NCBI GenBank assembly: GCA_965372405.1
Contig: CBDVCE010000077.1
Location: 1-22,143, forward strand
DNA length: 22,143 nucleotides
Reading direction: 5' to 3'
Source of the DNA: Sunxiuqinia sp965372405
GTDB lineage: Bacteria > Bacteroidota > Bacteroidia > Bacteroidales > Prolixibacteraceae
Positions 14,782-20,332 of the stretch are shown one piece after another (the first letter of the stretch is position 1; each line of letters begins with the position of its first letter). Below the pieces are notes generated by a model. That model had not been told where the DNA came from, did no database searches, and worked only from the letters and a program-made list of their open reading frames with translations. The translations under genes and the position numbers were made by a program.

Positions 14782-15483
14782 TTAAATCCCTCCAAGGACT
14801 TCGTTCATATAATCCGCTAATTGCAGCAAATCTTCTTTTGATTTAAAGTTGACTTTATTCGATTTAATGTAGTTTTTTAGGAGATCCTTTGTGATGGATA
14901 TGTGTGTAGAAATATTTTTTCGGTTGAAACGGCTATACTCCCCTGGTGATGTTGAAAAGAAAAAAACTTCTTCTTTCTGGAGTACGATATCTGTATCTGT
15001 TACTAAATCATAGGATAAAGCACTTGTAGAATAAAAATCATAGGATTCCTGTGCGGCACTTCTATTTATGGTTCCCATTGCTCCTTTCTTTTGGATATCT
15101 TTTATTTTCATGAATTGTTTAGAATATACTTTTATATATCCGTTTTGTATTTGGTGCAAATATCCGTTTTCATAGTAGAATGTATCCTGTCGAACTACAA
15201 TTGATTTTAAATCATCTTTGTCTGTAACTACTAGGGTGTCTTTCAACTTGATAAATTCCATTTCTCCTGAAAGAAAGTTGTAATTAAACAGGCAATCGTA
15301 GGTTTTACCATTTTTAAATGCTGCCTTTCCTCCAGTAAAATCAGCATACAAATATCTTTCGCACGGTTCAAAGTAATCTCTTAATTGTGTGCCGGCTTTT
15401 ACTTTTACCGGTTCATTTTTTTGTGCCAATAAACTGAAGTTGATAAACAAGAATAAGCTAACAATAAATATTATTTGTTTCAT
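14782..15483 (-). CDS. Secreted protein of unknown function
   Basis: A 233-aa protein that I do not recognise. It begins with a signal peptide (MKQIIFIVSLFLFINFSLLAQ) and no lipobox, so it is probably periplasmic or exported. The rest is soluble and beta-rich, with alternating hydrophobic/charged segments such as YLYADFTGGKAAFKNGKTYDCLFNYNF and a C-terminal helix. The segment FKNGKTYDCLFNYNFLSGEMEFI resembles uncharacterised Bacteroidota exported proteins that seem to hold repeated beta-strand modules. It has its own transcription direction, facing RNase G, with no partner gene. The segment 14652-14781 between the two holds only the tail of the terminator region. Confidence 0.8.
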   Translation of the reverse strand: MKQIIFIVSLFLFINFSLLAQKNEPVKVKAGTQLRDYFEPCERYLYADFTGGKAAFKNGKTYDCLFNYNFLSGEMEFIKLKDTLVVTDKDDLKSIVVRQDTFYYENGYLHQIQNGYIKVYSKQFMKIKDIQKKGAMGTINRSAAQESYDFYSTSALSYDLVTDTDIVLQKEEVFFFSTSPGEYSRFNRKNISTHISITKDLLKNYIKSNKVNFKSKEDLLQLADYMNEVLGGI

Positions 15484-15770
15484 TTGTGCAGGTATTAGTT
15501 ATGATTGTAATTAATTTCCAGACAGCTATTTGTGTTACAAAAAACATGCCAGTAATTAGTTCTTATTTAAACTAATAAAGGATATAAGTAACTCATCCGA
15601 AACCCTGATTTCGATATAAGGAATTCATGAATTATCGTTAGAGTTTCTTTCGCCGCTTAAAGTTAGATTACATAATTCATATTCAATATTTCGAATTTAT
15701 AGTAGTTAAATGCAAGTACTATGAATGGAAATAAAAAGATCATTTCGTTCTCCTGCTATTGAAATATCTA

Positions 15771-15798
15771 TCCCAGGCATTTGCTCAGGACTTTTTTT
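15771..15798 (+). repeat. Decayed copy of the RNase G terminator
   Basis: TCCCAGGC ATTT GCTCAGGA plus a T-run matches the RNase G terminator at 18 of 20 stem-loop positions. The two differences (both G to A) put mismatches in the middle of the stem, so it is likely weak or dead as a terminator. No + strand gene ends just before it. Confidence 0.5.
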
Positions 15799-15855
15799 GA
15801 ACTAAATTGAAGCTTTTAGTATTATTAACAATTTTGGAAATTTGCTCTTCACTCT

Positions 15856-15879
15856 ATGTAAATGTCTTGATATTTACAT
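15856..15879. promoter_or_regulatory. Inverted repeat upstream of dsbD
   Basis: ATGTAAAT (15856-15863), 8-nt spacer, ATTTACAT (15872-15879): an 8-bp perfect inverted repeat about 75 nt upstream of the dsbD -7 box. A second one, TTGTC (15924-15928) with GACAA (15937-15941), lies closer to the promoter. Possible operators. Confidence 0.35.
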
Positions 15880-15953
15880 GATTGAATGAAAGAATTGTAT
15901 TATTTCATTGAAAACAACTGATTTTGTCATTTTTAAGACAATCAAAACATATG

Positions 15954-15961
15954 TATTTTTG
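15954..15961 (+). promoter_or_regulatory. Candidate -7 box for dsbD
   Basis: TATTTTTG matches TAnnTTTG exactly, 29 nt before the dsbD ATG. A TTTG at 15923-15926 is 27 nt upstream, longer than the usual spacer, so the -33 box is uncertain. Confidence 0.5.
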
Positions 15962-15990
15962 TTACTTTCAAAAAAATAAAATTCGATAAC

Positions 15991-17985
15991 ATGAAGAAAT
16001 TGATGTCTTTATTCATTTTTCTCTTACTAATAACTACAAGCTTTGCTCAAATTCTGGAGCCTGTTAAATGGTCTTTTGATTCTAAACAAGATGGGAAGGA
16101 AGTTGAATTAATCTTTAAAGCAACAATTGAAGAGGGCTGGCATTTGTATGATACAGAGTTACCAGATGGTGGACCAATAGCTACTTCAATTAATTATGAG
16201 GATTCAACGCGTTTTGAGTTTGTTGGAGAACTTCAAAAACAACCAAAACCAACTGAGGAATTTGACAAAACTTTCCAGATGGATCTTCGTTATTACAGTC
16301 ATGAAGCTACTTTTATTCAAAAAATAAGACTGGCATCAAATGAGCCAGTTGAGATTTCAGGCTATGTGGAATTTATGTGCTGTAACGATGAAACCTGTCT
16401 TCCTCCAACTGAGATTGATTTTAGTTTCAAATTTAATCAGACCGAGTCCGCAGAAACTTCGGAGGCTGTAAAAGTTGAGCCCAAATTATTGACAGATAAA
16501 GGCAAGGAAGGATCGATGAGTACACTATGGTTATTTCTCTTCTTTTCGTTTTTAGCAGGATTAGCCGCAATTCTAACACCATGTGTTTTCCCAATGATCC
16601 CAATGACGGTATCATTTTTTATGCATAGTGGAGAGTCAAAGCTCAAATCAAGAATGTATGCTGCTTTTTATGGATTTTCAATTATAGCAATTTACACGGT
16701 CGTAGGTACTTTGGTTGCGGTTTTATTTGGGCCTGATGCTGCAAACTGGATCAGTACACACTGGCTCCCAAATGTAATTTTCTTTATCATTTTTGTTGTG
16801 TTTGCTTTCTCATTTTTCGGAATGTTTGAGATTGTATTGCCAAGTTGGTTGGTAAATAAGTCCGATAGTCAGGTTGATAAAGGCGGCTTTCTTGGATCAT
16901 TCTTCATGGCACTTACATTGGTATTGGTATCATTTTCTTGTACCGGGCCAATTGTTGGAGCAATTTTAGTCGAGTCAGCTGGAGGACAAGTATTGAAACC
17001 AATTATTGGTATGTTTGGGTTTGCTCTTGCGTTTGCACTCCCTTTTACTTTGTTTGCTTTATTCCCGGGATGGTTGAGTAGTTTGCCAAAGTCTGGTGGA
17101 TGGTTAAATTCCGTAAAAGTTGTTCTTGGATTTTTGGAGCTGGCTTTAGGTTTGAAATTTCTGAGTATTGCAGATCAAACTTATCATTGGGGTATATTAG
17201 ATCGTGAAGTGTATCTGGCACTTTGGATTGTTATTTTCATCTTGCTTGGATTCTACCTATTAGGCAAGCTTAAGTTTTCTCATGATAGCGATATTAAGTT
17301 TATTTCAGTTCCACGATTAGTGATGGCAATTGTTACATTTTCGTTTGTAATGTATCTGATTCCCGGAATGTTTGGTGCACCATTGAAAGCAATCTCTGGT
17401 TATCTTCCACCACAAACAACGCATGATTTCGATTTGCATAAAATTATTCGTGATGAAGTTAAACTGGTTGCAGCAACAGGAGGCGAAGCTTCTGTAACCG
17501 AAAATGAGCTTTGTGTTGAACCAAAATTCTCAGAATTTCTTCATTTACCACATGGTTTGGAAGGCTATTTTGATTATGAAGAAGGACTAGCCTGCGCAAA
17601 AGCATTGAATAAGCCTGTGTTTATTGACTTCACGGGTCATGGATGTGTTAATTGTCGTGAGATGGAAGCCACCGTTTGGTCAGACCCACGTGTTTTGGAA
17701 AGACTAAAGAATGAATTTGTAATTATTGCCCTTTATGTCGATGATAAATCAAAGCTCCCGGAAAGTGAGTGGATTACTTCTTCCTATGACGGGAAAGTGA
17801 AACGGACATTAGGGAAAAAATATGCTGATTTTCAGATTTCACGTTTTGGTGTAAATGCACAGCCATACTATGTGCCATTAGACAATGAAGGTGAATTACT
17901 GGTAGAGCCAAAAGCGTACGATCTCAATCCTGATCACTTTATTGATTTTCTGGATGAAGCAATTGCAGAGTTTAAGAAGAGATAA
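15991..17985 (+). CDS. dsbD: Thiol:disulfide interchange protein DsbD
   Basis: Carries reducing power from cytosolic thioredoxin across the inner membrane to envelope proteins. The 664-aa protein has all three parts of DsbD. A signal peptide (1-19, cut after FA) is followed by an N-terminal beta domain (about 20-150) with cysteines C130, C131 and C136 in FMCCNDETC. The CcdA-like membrane core (about 175-480) has eight helices and the redox cysteines C198 (TPCVFPM) and C317 (SCTGP). The C-terminal thioredoxin-like domain (about 530-664) has C552-V-N-C555 in the motif GCVNC. It stands alone with its own promoter box, so it probably serves general envelope disulfide reduction. Confidence 0.96.
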   Translation: MKKLMSLFIFLLLITTSFAQILEPVKWSFDSKQDGKEVELIFKATIEEGWHLYDTELPDGGPIATSINYEDSTRFEFVGELQKQPKPTEEFDKTFQMDLRYYSHEATFIQKIRLASNEPVEISGYVEFMCCNDETCLPPTEIDFSFKFNQTESAETSEAVKVEPKLLTDKGKEGSMSTLWLFLFFSFLAGLAAILTPCVFPMIPMTVSFFMHSGESKLKSRMYAAFYGFSIIAIYTVVGTLVAVLFGPDAANWISTHWLPNVIFFIIFVVFAFSFFGMFEIVLPSWLVNKSDSQVDKGGFLGSFFMALTLVLVSFSCTGPIVGAILVESAGGQVLKPIIGMFGFALAFALPFTLFALFPGWLSSLPKSGGWLNSVKVVLGFLELALGLKFLSIADQTYHWGILDREVYLALWIVIFILLGFYLLGKLKFSHDSDIKFISVPRLVMAIVTFSFVMYLIPGMFGAPLKAISGYLPPQTTHDFDLHKIIRDEVKLVAATGGEASVTENELCVEPKFSEFLHLPHGLEGYFDYEEGLACAKALNKPVFIDFTGHGCVNCREMEATVWSDPRVLERLKNEFVIIALYVDDKSKLPESEWITSSYDGKVKRTLGKKYADFQISRFGVNAQPYYVPLDNEGELLVEPKAYDLNPDHFIDFLDEAIAEFKKR

Positions 17986-18140
17986 TCCGATTTTTTTCTA
18001 CTATAACATGCGGCAGCTTACCAGTCCGTTGTGAAAGATTTAGACATGGTGGACATGGTTACTACCGACACGGAGATGTAGTTTTTGAACGCTACAGACA
18101 TGGTTCCAGATTGGCGCCTTCATTCGGTATTCAGTTAAAT

Positions 18141-18170
18141 GAAAAAGGCTTTCCATTTGGGAGGCTTTTC
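18141..18170 (+). terminator. Weak terminator-like hairpin downstream of dsbD
   Basis: GAAAAAGGCTTTCC, loop ATTT, GGGAGGCTTTTC, with a bulge, one mismatch and G-U pairs, followed by TATT. It is 156 nt beyond the dsbD stop, so it is a possible but weak end of that transcript. Confidence 0.4.
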
Positions 18171-18345
18171 TATTGGCGCATAGCCCTACAGACTATGCTA
18201 ATTTACAATGCACCTATGGCGCATTTATTTTGGAGAAAGCATGTTGGGCTTCGCGAATTAATTATTGATTGTGTTTCAGCTTCAAGGGAGCGAAGTTTAT
18301 AAGCCTGATCCGTAGGGCTAGCTAATTGGGTTGGAAGAAATATGA

Positions 18346-18494
18346 GCTCCAACGGAGCGCTGTAATTTAGCCTTGCCTGTTAGGGCAAGGTTTAAATGGT
18401 TCTCCAGAGCCAAAAGCGCCAAAGGTGCGGGGTGTATTTGTGTGAATCACAGATTCACAGTTAGTAACATGCCGATTGCAAATCTGCATGAGCG
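18346..18494. repeat. REP-like hairpin cluster before the SDR gene
   Basis: Successive short stem-loops: GCTCC-AAC-GGAGC (18346-18358); CCTTGCC/GGCAAGG (18371-18390); GCGCC-AAA-GGTGC (18416-18428); TGTGAATC-ACA-GATTCACA (18441-18459); and CCGATTGCAAATC with GAGCG (18472-18494). The last unit recurs with few changes at 19471-19493 beyond the SDR gene. Closely spaced hairpins with 3-nt loops are typical of REP-like elements mobilised by RAYT transposases, though no RAYT gene is present in the window. Confidence 0.6.
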
Positions 18495-18537
18495 GGGTTC
18501 TTGCATTTATAATTTTACCATGCTTTATTCCTCTTGA

Positions 18538-19311
18538 TTATTTTGCATGCATTCTATCGACCGTCTTGCTCATTTGTTTTAAGATAAAACCAGGAAAAAA
18601 TCGACTCATGAATTTCAACTGACTTGATTGCCCGGGGCAGATTTCATATTTGTTTTTGGAAAAACCCTTGAGAAAATCGGCAACCATAGCCTGAACCGTC
18701 ATTGTCGATATACCTTCCATGTCTTCTTTATTGAAATCTGCAAGCAATTCAGTTTCAGTTGCCGGTGGAGCTAATTCAAACACATTCACATGTGTATTTC
18801 TTAACTGAGCTCTTAAGGATAAGGTATAAGAATGCAGCGCTGCCTTAGTTGAACAGTAAACGGGAGAAATAGGCAGTGGAACAAAAGCCAGACCTGATGA
18901 GACGGTTACCGTTGCTGAATTTTCATTCTTTTTCAACAAAGGTAGAAAGGCATCATTCATCCAGATAGTTCCCTTCACATTTATATCAAGTTCCTTCGTC
19001 AATTCATCGGCAGATAGCTTGTGGTCTTGCAAATTGATGGTGAACATTACCCCCGCGTTGTTAATCAAAACATTCAAATCAGGAAAATCTTTTGATACCT
19101 GTTCGTATAATTTCTTAACCGAATCAGAATTACTTACATCACTTTGAATCACGGTAATATCACCGAGTTTTTCTTTTGTTTTCTGCAGTCTTTCCATATT
19201 GCGGCCTGTAATGATGACTTTATTCTTAGCCGATAGAAATTCTTTTGCCATCTCAAAGCCTATACCGCTAGAGCCCCCAGTTATCAAGATTGTATTTCCG
19301 CTTAGTTTCAT
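18538..19311 (-). CDS. SDR-family oxidoreductase (DltE-like)
   Basis: A 257-aa short-chain dehydrogenase with a Rossmann fold and NAD(P) cofactor. The cofactor glycines are TGGSSGIG (11-18), with NNAG at 84-87. The catalytic residues are S139, Y152 and K156 (YCSTK), with N111 completing the tetrad. The last 25 residues (RFFPGFILKQMSKTVDRMHAK) are basic and amphipathic and may touch the membrane. The closest type by eye is the DltE/YdfG-like group of broad-specificity reductases; the substrate cannot be told. No neighbour suggests a pathway. It is flanked on both sides by REP-like repeats, so it sits in a flexible region. Confidence 0.9.
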   Translation of the reverse strand: MKLSGNTILITGGSSGIGFEMAKEFLSAKNKVIITGRNMERLQKTKEKLGDITVIQSDVSNSDSVKKLYEQVSKDFPDLNVLINNAGVMFTINLQDHKLSADELTKELDINVKGTIWMNDAFLPLLKKNENSATVTVSSGLAFVPLPISPVYCSTKAALHSYTLSLRAQLRNTHVNVFELAPPATETELLADFNKEDMEGISTMTVQAMVADFLKGFSKNKYEICPGQSSQLKFMSRFFPGFILKQMSKTVDRMHAK

Positions 19312-19398
19312 AATTCTAAATTTTGGTGAGTAATATTACTTGTTTACAATTGCAGCTAATGGTTTGTTCATGTTGTCGTAGCCGATTTCACCTTTGCT

Positions 19399-19511
19399 GG
19401 TGCGAATTTGTAATTCGCACCTCAGCTATAGACTAGAAAATATATAATTTCAACTCTTTTGAGTTGCACACCGATTACAAATCGACGCGAGCGTGTGAGA
19501 GTGAGCTGAGG
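19399..19511. repeat. Nested inverted-repeat (REP-like) element
   Basis: GGTGCGAATT-TGT-AATTCGCACC (19399-19421) is a perfect 10-bp stem. CCTCAGCT (19420-19427) pairs with AGCTGAGG (19504-19511) to enclose two further hairpins, CAACTC-TTTT-GAGTTG (19451-19466) and CGATT-ACA-AATCG (19472-19484). The unit CCGATTACAAATC plus GAGCG (19471-19493) repeats the one at 18472-18494. This fills most of the 221-nt gap between the SDR and FISUMP genes. Confidence 0.65.
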
Positions 19512-19532
19512 GAATAAAACATTTTTATACGC

Positions 19533-20210
19533 TTAATCTTTAATATATCTTACGCAGTATCCATATGATTTACTATCATAACCCCAAGCAAATTTATGAT
19601 TCTCATTTATACCTCTTAAAATACCATTAACGTTTCCGAAAGAATTTTGATGTTCGGAACTTGACCATAATATGCACTCTGAACCTAATCCTGAATACTC
19701 ACCTGAAGTCCAACGAGAACCTGCAGGGTATGCATTAAATCCATAATCATCACTGCCATTGTCGTCCTCAATCCATCCTGAAGTTGATTTTAAATGAAAA
19801 CCAACATCTTCCCACTCTTGACCACCGGTAATGTATTCTATGCCATAAGCTAAATATCCACCATTTTCATTACTAACATATTGTGCTAATTCTTCAAAAT
19901 CGCTATCTGTGGGCAAGTGCCATCCTTGTGGACAAATAAGTATTGAGGTTTCCCAATTATATAGTCGTCCATATTTTTCGACTTTACTTTCATCATTATC
20001 ATATGCATAAGAACCCTCACTTGCCTTATAGGCAAAATTTTCCGCCATCCAAATCTGGTCACCTATTTTCACCCATTTGTATTCATGATTATCCCGTATA
20101 TCTACATATATGCCTGAATCTTTTGTATAATCACTGACATCTTCAGATTCATTTTTACTACATGAAAACATTAAAATTGTGGCTATTGACAAATACAGTA
20201 TTTTTTTCAT
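19533..20210 (-). CDS. FISUMP-domain lipoprotein
   Basis: A 225-aa lipoprotein. The signal peptide ends in LMFSC with Cys17 as lipid anchor. Nearly all the rest is one FISUMP domain (Fibrobacter succinogenes major paralogous domain, about 35-224): VKIGDQIWMAENF, YGRLYNWETS, CPQGWHLPTDSDFEEL, AYPAGSRW, LWSSSE and a C-terminal SYGYCVRYIKD. These domains occur in many surface lipoproteins of Fibrobacteres and Bacteroidota, in large paralogous sets; their function is unknown, and a role in binding or sensing at the cell surface is only a guess. It lies between two repeat-rich spacers without an operon partner. Confidence 0.9.
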   Translation of the reverse strand: MKKILYLSIATILMFSCSKNESEDVSDYTKDSGIYVDIRDNHEYKWVKIGDQIWMAENFAYKASEGSYAYDNDESKVEKYGRLYNWETSILICPQGWHLPTDSDFEELAQYVSNENGGYLAYGIEYITGGQEWEDVGFHLKSTSGWIEDDNGSDDYGFNAYPAGSRWTSGEYSGLGSECILWSSSEHQNSFGNVNGILRGINENHKFAWGYDSKSYGYCVRYIKD

Positions 20211-20241
20211 AAGTTAATTCTTAATTATTTTTTGATTATCT

Positions 20242-20315
20242 CCCCATCGTTTCCGAACGAGGGCTTATTGATTTTGGCATTTATAATGCCATTTATTGTC
20301 GTTGCAAACGAGGGG
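20242..20315. repeat. REP-like imperfect inverted repeat with inner hairpin
   Basis: CCCCATCGTTT (20242-20252) faces AAACGAGGGG (20306-20315), with one extra A in the first arm. A perfect hairpin GGCATT-TAT-AATGCC (20276-20290) lies at the centre, and each outer arm can itself fold on CGTTTCCGAACG or CGTTGCAAACG. It fills the gap between the FISUMP and TPR genes; it may also end transcription from the TPR gene. Confidence 0.6.
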
Positions 20316-20332
20316 TAGTGGAGTTTCGTTAT

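Larger units (their letters stand above)
15484..15990. other. 507-nt spacer upstream of dsbD
   Basis: I see no coding potential. It contains a decayed terminator copy (15771-15798), two inverted repeats (15856-15879 and 15924-15941) and the dsbD -7 box (15954-15961); the rest is AT-rich sequence without a recognised element. Confidence 0.5.
17986..18537. other. 552-nt spacer with many small hairpins
   Basis: I see no gene that I can support. A short frame at 18009-18110 reads as an Arg/His/Gly/Tyr-rich peptide (RHGGHGYYRHG) and could be the remnant of a secreted H/G-rich protein, but it has no start. A weak terminator-like hairpin lies at 18141-18170. From 18346 on there is a row of short stem-loops with 3-nt loops (see repeats). 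A long-range inverted pair TAGCCCTAC (18181-18189) and GTAGGGCTA (18312-18320) also occurs. Confidence 0.5.

Noticed and set aside
18111..18302. 63-codon frame starting with TTG after dsbD
   Set aside because: It crosses a terminator-like hairpin and repeat arms, has no family resemblance and no start signal.
18346..18494. CRISPR array
   Set aside because: The hairpins differ in sequence and spacing; there is no constant repeat and no cas gene.
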